From positions 62,001 to 126,000 of the forward strand of contig JAQGEQ010000094.1 in assembly GCA_034620365.1 (NCBI GenBank): a stretch of DNA of 64,000 bases, written 5' to 3'. The translations under genes and the position numbers were made by a program. This document shows positions 34,808-46,016 of the stretch, piece by piece; within the stretch, counting starts at the first letter, position 1; every line of letters begins with the position of its first letter. Under the pieces are notes generated by a model. It did no database searches, was not told the DNA's origin, and worked only from the letters and a program-made list of their open reading frames with translations. This DNA comes from Pegea sp. RAD2-039 (lineage: Eukaryota > Chordata > Thaliacea > Salpida > Salpidae).

Positions 34808-37532
34808 ATCTAAAAATGCATGAAAATAGAAAAAATAATTAAATTGGAAAAGTTTTGTTTATTAAAAAATTAATTTTTTGATAAAATCTTAAAGCTTAAT
34901 AGTGAAAGATAAACTTATAGACGAATAGCAACATCTATAAAATAACTCCAGAAATAAAAGGAAATTTTATTAAAATATTTGGTACAACAAAAAGACATAA
35001 AAATAAGTCCAATATTTAGATTTTGGTCAAAATAAAAGCTTTCATAAAATTACTTTTGCAAAAACCTTTAAAGTAATACCAATAAAATATTAAATTATTT
35101 AAAGATAAATTTCTATCCTGATACTAAAACACTTTTTTGTATTCTAAACTTTTTTCATAAAAATAAATTCTTAACATTTTATTCTATGAAAAAGTTGTTA
35201 AAACCTCTGAATAAGAATAATTGGTATTCTATTATTTTCTATCAAAATTAACTAAGTGATTTACGCAACAATAAACAATCATTTTCGAGAAATTGGTTTT
35301 ACTAAAATAATATTTAAAATAGTTTGGACCATTAAAAAATTCAAATCGTGAAAAATAAAGAAAGTTTATTTTATAAATTCAAACATTTTTCTTTTTATCA
35401 AAAACAGACAAATACTTCAAACTTAACTAAAAAAAACTACTGATCATACAACTGACAAATGTTAGTCTTGTAAAATGTTTTTAGAGCATTTACTACAAAA
35501 AAGATAAAACATTTCTTAGGTACTTTCAAATTTAGTCTTTTAAAAGCTTTTAAAACTTATCTACCAGGAAATGCTAAAAAGAAAACAATTTGAAGTAAGG
35601 TTCTTGGTAACAAACACCATCTAGTACGGAATATAAAGTCAATTTCACACTATTTAAAAAAGTAGATGAAAACAAAAAAGAAAATATAATCTAAAATAAA
35701 TCGTTACAAACTAACAATTAACTTTGAATAAATTTTCTAAATGAAAATTATTACAACTTTACTTTGTAATTAAATTCTATAAGAAAATCGAGACTACTAG
35801 AATAATATCACATTTTCGGAAAAATAAATAATGTTTTAACGATTAATATAGTAATCCTAAAGTTAAGTGAAATAAATACCAACAACTTTTGTTTAATAAT
35901 ATTTAAGATTAAATCATTTTTTTGCATTTATCTCACAGAAGTCGAAGTACTTTATGAGCTTTTCATTTTGAACTAAAGTTAATTGTAAAAAAAACTTAGA
36001 AAATTTATACTTGAAGTTTACTAGAGCGTAGACCGAGGCAACCACTAAGAGGTTCAGAGAGCAAAAGATTTGCCAACTCACTTACAAATGTTTGAATACT
36101 AATTCATAACCGCTTCGGACAAGTAGTCAAATATGCCTACTAGATTACAGCTTAGTTTTCTGATTCTGGAGAAAACGATTTCTTTAGTGAGTTTATTATT
36201 CCAACGTCACACCAGTTGACAATTATGTTTAGAAAAATCAACTCAAAGTGCCAACATTTTATGATGACCCGGAAAAACATCAAGTTTTAACTTTATGAAG
36301 TCAAAACTGGTCGATTTTTTGACATTTTTAAACAAATCTTGTAAACAACCTAGTAAACAACTAATTACTTTCTCTCACTTTAGGCTTTCTCTACTTCTAC
36401 TTTTAATTTTGTTGTTCTATATATTCACTCAAACATTAAAAATTCAATAAAACAGTCTTAAAAATAAAACATTTCAGCACTTGTATGAATACTGAGTGAT
36501 AAACAATTCATAAACATGCAATAACCACTCATATAATACATGTAATGACTCATGAATAATTGTTTACTAAATATTTTCCTTTAAACTAAATTTCAATTTT
36601 CTAATCTAGTGTTTTAGAGATGCTGAAATAAAGTAAAAACTTAAAAAGTTATTCTAATGCAACTAAATTGGCGACTGAAACCAGTTCGACTTCACGATTA
36701 TTCTACTTTCAATACTGCTGTTCCATAATTTTACTCATGCGTTAAAATAGTCTTAAAAATAAAATATTTCAAGGCTTTTATAAATACTGAATGATACATT
36801 TTGACTGTTGTAATTAGTCCTGTTTGTAATTAGCATATTCATTCAATATAATATAAATTTTGCAATAATTGGAAGAAAACTTATTAAATACTGTGCAATC
36901 ACTACGCTATTGTAAAAATACAAGTTAAATAAACCTTTAACAAAATTTGAGTAACTGAAAAAGTTAGACTTAAATCATTAGAAGCTTAATTAAAAATTAT
37001 CAGTTGTGTTTATATTCAAAACATTTGAAAGTAATCGATAATAAAAAAAAGAGTTTCTACAGTTGTTTTTTTTTTATAATGTTAAAAAAACATGACATGA
37101 ATTGGAATATGAATCTCAAGCTTTAAAGCAAAAGATGGTATGCTTGAATAATTACTTCAAAATTTACAATCATACATTTGAAAAAATACTAAATGAGCTA
37201 TTTATTGTAAATGTTTGCAAAGTTTATTTCCATAAATTTAGCAAAAAATGCTACAGACTTTTACAGAACATAAGAATATTAGTTTATAATCAAATTAATC
37301 ATTTTTACAGAATTAGTGTTGTCTTCCGTTTTAAGTTAAAAGAATTTCTTGTAAAGCCATTATATTCTAAAATTATAGATCACATTAAAAAGCAAATCAC
37401 ATTGTTAAATTTTATTTTTGTTCTCAGTTAGAATAAAAATCAGAAAATTAATAATCTATAAAAACATCAAGTAATATTTTTGATTTAATAATTTATGATA
37501 AAATCAATAAAAATATGAAACTATTGAGGCTC
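34808..37532. other. AT-rich non-coding stretch with dispersed repeat pieces
   Basis: No gene supported. Repeat fragments at 36452-36795 are listed separately. An open frame at 37102-37431 (109 codons) has no recognisable domain and was not called. Confidence 0.45.
36452..36795 (+). repeat. Direct repeat pair enclosing dispersed repeat copy B
   Basis: Segments 36452-36501 and 36747-36795 match each other: AGTCTTAAAAATAAAA, ATTTCA, then AATACTGA-TGATA. Between them, 36617-36703 matches the repeat at 29493-29583. The arrangement suggests an old mobile element with repeated ends, or a tandem array that has lost its middle copies. Confidence 0.5.
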
Positions 37533-37733
37533 TTATCGAAAATAGCTGCGTTTGTCAATTGCGTCAATAAAACGAAAAAAATAAAGTGGATAATTATTGA
37601 GAGATTTCGATATAAGCTCTTTAATTGAGCACTTGCAGCAATTTTCTTTCAGAAAATTAGTTAAACTGTTTTTAGTTTCATCGATTTTAAACAAACTTGA
37701 TTCTACTTCAAGCAATTGAAGCAACTCGACTGT
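37533..37733 (-). CDS. Candidate terminal coding exon, unassigned
   Basis: An open stretch of 66 codons plus stop follows acceptor-like AGs and a pyrimidine-rich tract (about 37740-37755). The peptide, from TVELLQLLEVESSLF to FIDAIDKRSYFR, is of mixed composition and more protein-like than the usual AT-rich chance frames. I find no partner exon upstream and no family, so this may still be chance. Confidence 0.25.
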   Translation of the reverse strand, partial: TVELLQLLEVESSLFKIDETKNSLTNFLKENCCKCSIKELISKSLNNYPLYFFRFIDAIDKRSYFR

Positions 37734-38224
37734 CTACTATTCTTAAAAGAAAAGAATAATTGTTTAGTAAAAAGTAAGTATAAGAAGACTAAATATTTTC
37801 AGATCATTAAAACTTTTAGCTTTTCAAATACAATGTCTAAAATCTCATAAAGTATTTACTTTTTCATTCTTTCAAAATCAGTTGTTATAATAACAAATTT
37901 TTTAGATATCTTTGCAATTCACTCATATAATATTCTGCTTATGACAAATATTACTTTTTAGTCGGTGTTTTTATGCCCGAGGTAGTATCATGATTAAGAG
38001 AGAAAAAATCAAAAAAGTATTTTGAGACAGTCTGATTTTACTCCTTTTTTTTTATATATTTTTCTTCCTCGTTACTAACTAAGGGACTAAATTATTTAAG
38101 TTTCAAAGATGATCAATTAATATATCAAAATTTAATACCCTATTTAATCTTTTTATATTTTTTAATACCAGGAAGCTTTTTAAATAAATAATCGAACTTT
38201 TTTTATGCTTGTAATATTTTTCAG

Positions 38225-38446
38225 TCTTTTATTAGAATTTAGCAAAAATGAAGGAGACTGGCTACCGCCTCTTGTAAACACAATAAATTCTGCTTCTTCA
38301 TTGAAAGTAAGAAAATGTGAACTTTAATTTATTCGAAATCTTTTTCAAACTACTTTGTAATCATGAAAACAATCTATTTTGTCAGAAACAAGCACACTGC
38401 TGTTATTTCAGCTTACAATTGTTCAATAATATTTCCTGAAACAAAT
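38225..38446 (+). CDS. Candidate pair of coding exons, unassigned
   Basis: After TTTTTCAG a frame runs 38225-38308 (..LEFSKNEGDWLPPLVNTI..) to a GTAAGA donor. A second piece follows a TTGTCAG acceptor (about 38393) in phase and ends in TGA near 38446. The two join into about 45 residues without a known domain, and no upstream exon was found. It could be the 3' end of a small or decayed gene. Confidence 0.25.
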
Positions 38447-39599
38447 ATTGAAACATTGAATCAAACATAAACAGTAAATCAGTAACTAATTTTCTTCAAA
38501 CTTTTCTGAAAAAAATTTGGGTAAATAAATTAAATGTTTAATGAAATTTATTAATCAAAAAAATAATAATAACTTAAAATTAGCTTCTTTTTCTTACTTT
38601 TAGTATTTGAAGATTTTCTCATTCGTTGATTTCATCTCTGAAAACTTCAGGTAACATTTCTTTAAAAAAAAGTGATAAAACATAAAAATATATAACTATA
38701 GATAAAAAAATATAACTTCAAGAAGTTTGAAAAAAAAATTACACAACAATATTGATAAATCATATTTCTTAATTATTATTGATTTTGATGATAAATATTT
38801 CATAATAATATTTATTATTTTTTTAAATGTTAGCCAAAATTGACAATAGCTTACTTCAGAGCTTTTTTCAGTTTTTATGTTTTCTAATAAGTTAAGTATC
38901 TTTTATTGAAATTCCAAATAAACTTATCAAAGTTTGAACTTTGATAATAAATTTAAAAAATCTACAAACAAATGTTTAATATAGCTCTAATCGTTTTGAT
39001 GTTTACTTAATAAAAAGCTTTTGCTTATTATTCATCTTTTTATTCTATGTTAGATATTTTTTTTTATTATTTATTATATTTTTTATTATTTATGATATAT
39101 CACACATTATGTATATTATTCATGCCTACTTTGAGAGCAATGAAAAGTAAAATGCGATAAACAACCTCCTCTTTGATAGATCTGGTCTTTGATGACAACA
39201 ACCAGTAACTTGAATAAAATCAACTGATTTTATGAAATTGTAAAATATAATTGACATTTACACATTTGATCAGCTGAAAGTATCGAAGATAACCCATTTT
39301 AAAACGGAAGTAATTGAATGAATTTACTATTTGTGTTAAAAATATTTTAGAAATCATTTACAATCTTTAAAAAGTGGAAAACTACAAAACACTTTTGAAT
39401 TATACAAAATGTTTTCTTAGCTTTTTGGAAATCTTGAATTTTCAAACAGTTTGCCAGATAACCAACTCTAATCCTACTAAATTCAAGTCTTCTTGTTTAT
39501 TTAGCGTTAAATCCCAATTCAAAACTAAACAAGTTTTTAAAAATAAAAAACTTTTATACTAAAGTTGTAAAATTGGTTTAAAAATCTTTCGATTTATTC
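38447..39599. other. AT-rich non-coding stretch
   Basis: No gene or RNA recognised. Homopolymer and TTTATTATT-type runs occur near 39.06 kb. Confidence 0.45.
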
Positions 39600-39895
39600 A
39601 AATTGAAGGATAAACTCGGGTAGAAGAGTCTTGCCAGTCTGGTTAATGACATCACTTTTAGCAGACGCAAAAATCCAAATTTAAAGCCGGAGTTGGAGCC
39701 CCGTAGGCAGGCTGTCAGTGTCGTTCTGACAGCTCCTGGGACGCCAGCTGGACGCAGCTGCATCAGTCCTTCTGTTCTCCTGCATAACCTGGCTGGCGTG
39801 GAGAGTGGAACCTGCTGAATGGGCAACAACTGGATTTCAATGATTTCTGTCCTGGTTTACAGCAGGTCCGCTCTGGACTGAAACGGAGTCTCATG
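39600..39895. mobile_element. GC-rich island, possible inserted retroelement or SINE-like sequence
   Basis: About 300 bases are strikingly richer in G and C than everything around them. A perfect 8-bp inverted repeat, GCTGTCAG (39711-39718) and CTGACAGC (39726-39733), forms a hairpin with a 7-base loop. GACGCAGCTGCATC nearby is almost palindromic. Read on the minus strand, the segment ends close to TTGAATAAATC, so it could be a retro-inserted transcript. An 83-codon minus-strand frame covers it but resembles no protein I know. I see no tRNA-type A and B boxes. The identity is open. Confidence 0.45.
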
Positions 39896-41142
39896 TTTAA
39901 ATTTAAAATCAACCAAAGAAATAATTAAATAAATATTCAAAAAAATTTATAATAATAATTCAAATTTTTTAAATAATAAATTTAAGTTTAATTAATCAGT
40001 TAATCAAATGTTGGTCTTAAAGACAGAACTCGAAGTAGAATTATTTTCACATTAAAATTGCATCTATTAATTTAAAATCTTATTCAAGAATGAAATGAGA
40101 TAAAATGTTTACAAATTATTAAGATTATTAGAATTAATAAATTTACTAAAATACTCACAAACTAAATAAATAAACTTTGCTGTATCAGACTTTTTTTTAA
40201 CTTTTTTAACAATAAATAGAAATAAGTTAGTTTTTTCTAAATGCTCTATCTAAATCACTTCAAGTTTCAAATTGTGTTAAGTTTGTGGTTGTTGGTGACT
40301 ATCTTCTATAAAACTTTGTATTTTTTACCCAGATATATGAAGTGACATTTGGGAATGGAACTGGAACCTCACTTAAGATCTAACCAAAGAACTGAAGTTG
40401 AGGAAAATAAAATTATAAAATGATTGATTTTAAAACTCTATCTAAATGGCTTCTGATAAATTATGAAATAATTCAAAGAGTTTCACAAAACTTTTATCTT
40501 TTTTTATTTAAAACTTGACTCAATACTTTATCTAGCGGATAAACATATTTTGAGATGTGAAAATTAATAAAGTTTTGCTGATAAAATTCTTATAAGCTGA
40601 TAACACATAAAGAAATTCAAAGATAATGATAAGAATTGGTATGAAAACTTGATTTAATTCTTAGCTTTGTATTTAAAATACTTTGTTAGTTTTTAATAAT
40701 CAATAAATAAAGTTAAGTTTGTTAAATGTGGAACTATTTATTTTAAAATTTAAACAAAAAACGTTTGTCAACAATTTTGAAATAAAAGAATAAACTGAAG
40801 TTGAACTTTTGTGAATCACTTTTTTGTTTCACATTTACTGAGAGAAATCAGATTTGGAGAAAATCTTTTTCAAATTTGATTAAATTTTTTTGTGGTGAAT
40901 AATTTGAAATTTTTTGAATTCTGAATTTTTGAAAACTTGCCGGAGGCAATACACAACAAAATTTTGTTCAAAAGTTTATTTAACTTTTCAATTCATTTCC
41001 ACATAGATACTTTGAGATGATAGGACAAGGTCACTACTTCGCGAAATTCGATCATCTACAAAGCAAATTTCAAATTCTAAAAACTTTATTAAAGGCCTTT
41101 TATGAAAAACACCAAATTAGTTGTTTCAGTTCTTACAAATTT
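39896..41142. other. AT-rich non-coding stretch
   Basis: No gene seen; 3' flank of the CUB receptor gene at the right end. Confidence 0.5.
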
Positions 41143-43899
41143 CTAACCTGAAATATTTTGTTCCATATATTCACTGGTGTATTCATTTGGGATAGTTTGT
41201 GGTCGATTTTCTAGTGATGGTAGATTGGTCGTTATGGAGACATTATCATCTTCTAAATCGCAGGTTGCCATGACTGCTGTTATGGGTTCTGAAAAAAATG
41301 TTTTAGAAAAAGTGCTGAAAATGAGAAAGATGAGAAAATTACTGGATGAGGTGGACGCTGGTAACTCGACGTAAACTTTGGAGAATCTGAAAAATTCGAT
41401 TTTGCTCAAAACCAATTTCTTTATTATAATCAAAATCATAATTAAAGAGAATTAAAAATAATTGAAAAATGAAACTGGAGAAAGTTTAAACGTTTTTTTG
41501 AATTTTAAATCAATTTGTTGAACATTTTAAACCATAAAAAGTTTAAAAAGAAATAGAACAACTGAAAATGAAGGAACAAAGTTGTTCAGATCTGCTTGCT
41601 TCAAACGCTTGCTTTTTATCTAACATCTTGTGATATGTTAATAAAAACATCTTATGTTTATTTGTAATCATGAAATTATATCACATGACTTTTATAATTC
41701 AAACTTCAACATTTGAAGATAAAAGACTTCAAATTCAAGAAGATCTTCAAAAGAAGAGAAAAAAACTTGAAGTCGATCAAATAATTGATTAAAAGAAAAA
41801 GAAAAATTATTCAAAATTTTATGATTGGAAAAGTAAGAAGTAGATATTAAGGATGCTAAGAAGATCAAAAAAATCTTTTAATTGGTTTATCTCAATATAA
41901 GTTCAAATATTTGAATTAGTTGAAGATAGATGAAAGACAATCAAAATAATCTCAGGTGTTACTCTGGAGAAGAGGTATTGAAGGAGAAAGTCCCTACAGG
42001 GAATTTCAGAAGACACATTTATTAAATTAATTTGCAAACCAGCTGATCGTGAAAACTGACTTTTCTTTGCATTTGGCAATTTCATCTCCCTCACCAATCT
42101 CATGATAAACGGATTCCATCTCAAATCCTGGTTGATCCTACAAACGAATCAATCTTGTCACTCTCGCTCACGTCATCGACACTTACGTCATCGACACCTA
42201 CGTCATCTTCTTGATGAGCGGCGCTGTAGCGAACTATTGGAAGATTAAAGAAGTCGCGCCCTGATGACGTCATCTTTGGTAGTCGCTTTGCAAAATATAA
42301 ATAAAGAAAGACAAAAAAGACGAGAATGAAAATTGCTGATGACGTCATTATAGCCACGATTAGTCTGTGGAAAATGACGTCATTAATTAGGTGACTTTAT
42401 TGCTGCTGACATTCTACCCGACACTGCTACTGCCACCACTTGAGGCTTGCATGTTGGCTTCAATTTCTGAAAATGTGATGAGGTTATTACATGATGACGT
42501 CATAACCGAATCGAACCTGATGATGGATGGAGCACATGACTCGCAATCGGGGTTTTTGATGATGACGTCATCAGGGTGGTCCACGTTTCTTCAGTGGTAT
42601 TGATCACGTGTTCATTTGAATAATTTTGCGTTGAATATTGAATGTGAAATGCAGCAGAAGAGTTTGTGGGATTAGATCCGGATTGAAAGATCACTTCAAG
42701 ATCAGTGCTTGAGAAGAAGATCATTGGATTATTTCGGCTCTTTGGCACACAGTCCCTGGAGTCGTAAACAGATTCTTGTTTATCTGAAAGAAAAAAGTTT
42801 TGAAGTTTTAAATGATGCAAAGTTGCTCCTCATAATCTTCATCTTCTTCATCTTCTTCTGCAAAGTTGCTCTGAACAGATTGTTGAGCAAAATGCAAACT
42901 ATGTCTCGATCTTAATTCAATCTCTAGGATATCTTTCAATTCAGTGAAATATTCTAATATTCTTCAGATGTTTTCGAAAACAATTTTTTAAATGACGTCA
43001 CAACTTCGAAAAGTCGATATTTTTACAAAATTTTAAGGAACAAAATTCGATAAGAAAAAACTCATTTATCATTTCGTCATTTGACAACCAAATTAATCAG
43101 TTGCTAACCGAGTGATGTGATGATGACGTAATCATCGCGGCATCGATTCACTGTAGGCAAGTTATCGATAACCGACAGTCGAATTTGTTGGTTTTTTTCG
43201 ACTTTGATGACATTTCGACAGGTTACGTCCGTTGGGTAACTATCAGGATACCTTGGGGAAGTAACGACACCGCTAGAAGCATTTTGTGTGACGTCACAAA
43301 CTAAAAAACGAATCATTCGATTTTGTGATGAGATCGAGGCTTCAAAATGACTTACGCGGAGTTAGAGTGAGGTTGAAGCCGGGGAAACCTGTGACAGCGT
43401 TCGAAGTAAATTGAACTTGTAGAAAAGTTTCACGATTTGCTTCAGCATAAAAATTGAAGTCAGTTCGGTTAAGATCTGAAAGACTCGCAGCGCATAAGAA
43501 CTGTTGGGTCGGATTCTTATCATAAAACAGTTGTGTCATTGATAACTTGTCGTAACTGTAACAATAAATGACGTCAGAAACACACTGATGACGTCATCTA
43601 AATGCAAATACCAAAATTTCTTTCCATGTCTGTCTCTGTTGTCGAGAAAATTGACTTTAAGGTTTATTCCTAATCCAAAAGTTAGATTGAAGCTCCAAAG
43701 ACAATTGAGGTTGTTAGGATAGTTGCCAGGAAACCTGGGTGACGTCACGTCGACTCGTCCAAAGTCGATCAAATCACGGTTGTTGCATTCTAAACTGCTG
43801 ATGACGTAGTTGATGACGTAGTTGATGATAAAGAAGATGATTATTCTGTTGAGAGGTAGAAATAGATTTCATTGATGACGTCATTACTTACCGTTTCAT
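41143..43899 (-). CDS. Single-pass receptor with two CUB domains and a tyrosine-containing tail
   Basis: Predicted coding exons are 43899-43892, 43845-43582, 43555-43356, 43300-43109, 42783-42517, 42466-42418, 42364-42187, 42137-42061, 41386-41343 and 41288-41143. Phases agree and give 474 aa. A signal peptide (about 1-20) precedes CUB1 (about 23-155; SPRFPGNYPNN, WSFNL, DDVISVYDK) and CUB2 (about 159-275; SPRYPDSYP, DDYVIITS). A Ser/Thr-rich stem and one membrane helix (about 328-348) follow, then a tail of about 125 residues. Tail tyrosines are Y397 (SVYHEI, ITIM-like), Y417 (VYVEL) and Y463/Y467. CUB domains bind protein or carbohydrate ligands; the ligand is unknown. The order CUB-CUB-TM recalls NETO proteins but lacks their LDLa module, so no symbol is given. 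Retaining the intron after 42061 would end the protein at 42027-42029 and remove Y417-Y467. One intron would be only 26 nt. Confidence 0.85.
43556..43581 (-). other. Candidate 26-nt intron in the CUB gene
   Basis: The first CUB domain reads DDVISV up to 43582 and continues in a different frame as YDKLSMTQ from 43555. Between them lie 26 bases that start GTTTCT, contain a TGACGTCA and end TTACAG. Removing them restores the classic CUB wording VYD. No other GT in the right phase is available, but the size is below the usual limit for animal introns. Confidence 0.5.
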
Positions 43900-44916
43900 G
43901 ATTTGAAATAGATTAGGGTGATGACGTCACTATTGTAATTCGAAATTAAAACAAATTTTAGAAATTGATTTCAAAGTTGTTGAAAGTTTTAAAAACAAAA
44001 TAGTTTGAAAGCTAAACTGCTTACTACAAAAATAAAAATTTGATGTTTATTAACAACTGATTATTTGGACCTAAAATAAACTTTTGAAAGAAAACAAGTT
44101 TTGAAAAAAGAACCAAGAAGTTAGAAATTTAGTTAATATACAAATGATTTACTTCAATATAAAAAGATTTCTTTTAAAAACATTTCTTTTATTGTTTCAT
44201 TTTTACATATAAAAAATCTATTCCTAATTTCTACTTGAAATCGATATAATTAAAGTTTTTATTAAATCATTATAAAAACTGTCAATAAAAATTACTCTCT
44301 CTAAAATGAACTTTTCATGTTTTTTCTAGGAATCTAAACTAATTGAAATAGTTATAAGTGTCAATTGAACAAAAAACAATTCCAGTTGTACCCTCACTGC
44401 ACTAACATGCTTTTAAATAACAGATCAAAAATTCTTTGTTGATATTCAACAGTTCTGCTTCACTGAGCACCAACCAAGCGTGAAGTAGATGGTGTTCTGA
44501 TTTTCTCCTTACAATAATGAACTGCAGAAAAGTAAAATTTCTTTTTTACAAATCTTCCATTATTACATTCTTTATTATTAAATTCATAATATTTTCAACA
44601 ATTTTCTGAAGATTTTGATGTCTATTTATGGATTCAATTGCTTTTAACTTGAAATTTCAATTAGTTTTTTATTCTTTTGCTCTTAAGTATATCTGATACT
44701 GAAAATAAAACAATTTTAAAAGCTTATTTTTATAGTTATTCATATAAAAACTAAAAACAATGAAATAAATAGAAAATGATTTGGCTGTACATTTTTTATA
44801 AGTTTTGTCTTTTTACCTAGTAATACTGTCAACAATACTTTGAATTATATAAAAAGTTAAATAGGTAATAAAAAATTATAATGAATATATTTTATTGTTT
44901 TTATCACCTCTCGACC
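43900..44916. other. Intergenic between the CUB gene and the tRNA gene
   Basis: TGACGTCA at 43922-43929 is just upstream of the CUB start. A less AT-rich patch at 44.39-44.52 kb has complementary short blocks (GAGCACCA with TGGTGTTC) but no RNA family I recognise. Confidence 0.45.
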
Positions 44917-44989
44917 GGCCGCGTGGCCTAATGGATATGGCGTCCGACTTCGAATCGGAAGATTGTGGGTTCGATCCCCATCGTGGTCG
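44917..44989 (+). tRNA. tRNA-Arg, anticodon TCG
   Basis: A 73-nt cloverleaf. The 7-bp acceptor stem pairs 44917-44923 (GGCCGCG) with 44982-44988 (CGTGGTC), including two G-U pairs, and 44989 (G) is the discriminator. The D arm is GCC-TAATGGATAT-GGC. The anticodon stem TCCGA/TCGGA has loop CTTCGAA with anticodon TCG at 44950-44952. The T arm is GTGGG-TTCGATC-CCCAT. There is no intron. It reads CGA codons directly, and CGN codons if the first anticodon base is modified. The B box GGTTCGATCCC is intact, so Pol III transcription is likely. Confidence 0.97.
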
Positions 44990-44990
44990 C

Positions 44991-44996
44991 TTTTTT
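44991..44996 (+). terminator. Pol III terminator of the tRNA gene
   Basis: A run of six T begins 2 bases after the tRNA end, followed by further T-runs. Confidence 0.85.
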
Positions 44997-46016
44997 ATTT
45001 TTATTTTTTATTAACTTATTTCTATCTTATTAGTTTCTTTTAATTCAATTTGTAACAAAATTACAATTTTAAATTCAGTTTACAAATGTTTAATCAACAA
45101 ATTTTTTTTCAAAAAGTATTTTAAGTTTTTTTAGGACGTTTAGACTTTAATAAGAAATTATATTAAACAGAAATAAAAAATTAGAAGAAATAGAATAAAT
45201 TTAGAAGTTAAAGTTCATTTTCTCACCTTTACTGTGATAGGAGACTTGTAGATAAGATAAAATTTTTAAGAACATTTTATTGCTTAATAAAGAAATTGAA
45301 ACATAAAATTTATTAATTGATCAATAAAAACTCTTATTTTAAGACATGTTTAACCAATAAAAGTTTATTTTTAACTTATTTTATTTCAATTTTAAACAAT
45401 TGTTAACAATTTATTTTTATAGAATAAATAATTGCTTATTAAAAGTTTTAAAAACATTTTCAAATAAATTATTGTTTCTTATAAAGCCTTCTTGTCATTA
45501 GATCACAAACCTAAATAAACAAGTTTGTTTTTGATTAATTTGTTAAATTATTAGTTTTCTAAGACTTATTACAAAGAGATTAATTTTTTATCAGAATTGT
45601 ATATTATCATCATATTTCATTCAAAAATTCCATTTAATATAATTTTTATGAAAGTTTTAATGAAAGCATGAAAAGCTTATTTTTAAAATAGTTAAACTCA
45701 AATATTTAGTTTGTTTTTATATTCAAAGTAAAGTTCAATCGATAAAATGAATTATTAAATTCTTAACTAAAAATATGTTTCCAGTTAATAAAAAATTCCA
45801 ATATTTTTTTAATCTGGCCAAATTTTCTTGTACTCACTAGCATCGCCTAGCGGACAAAAACTTTTCACAAAAACTCCTTTTCATATTTCGATAAAAATTA
45901 TTTTATAAAATATTTCAACTAAATGACGTCATTAAACTGATTCCTTCAATTTTAATCCGAATAAATTTAGAAGTAAAGAAACGTAAAAGAAAAAAAACAA
46001 ACTCCGCACAAACACT
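44997..46016. other. AT-rich intergenic stretch
   Basis: No gene seen. TGACGTCA at 45924-45931 lies near the 3' end of the first 14-3-3 gene. Confidence 0.5.

Noticed and set aside
37102..37431. 109-codon plus-strand frame
   Set aside because: It is the longest unexplained frame but is biased to F, I, K, L, N and Y as in AT-rich noise, and has no domain or supporting neighbour exon.
39578..39829. 83-codon minus-strand frame in the GC-rich island, as a gene
   Set aside because: The frame is probably long only because GC-rich DNA has few stop codons. The peptide resembles nothing known and has no splice or start context.
44440..44515. Possible small structured RNA near the tRNA gene
   Set aside because: Only two short complementary blocks (GAGCACCA/TGGTGTTC and CTTCAC/GTGAAG) overlap in a way that cannot form one simple hairpin, and no family is recognised.
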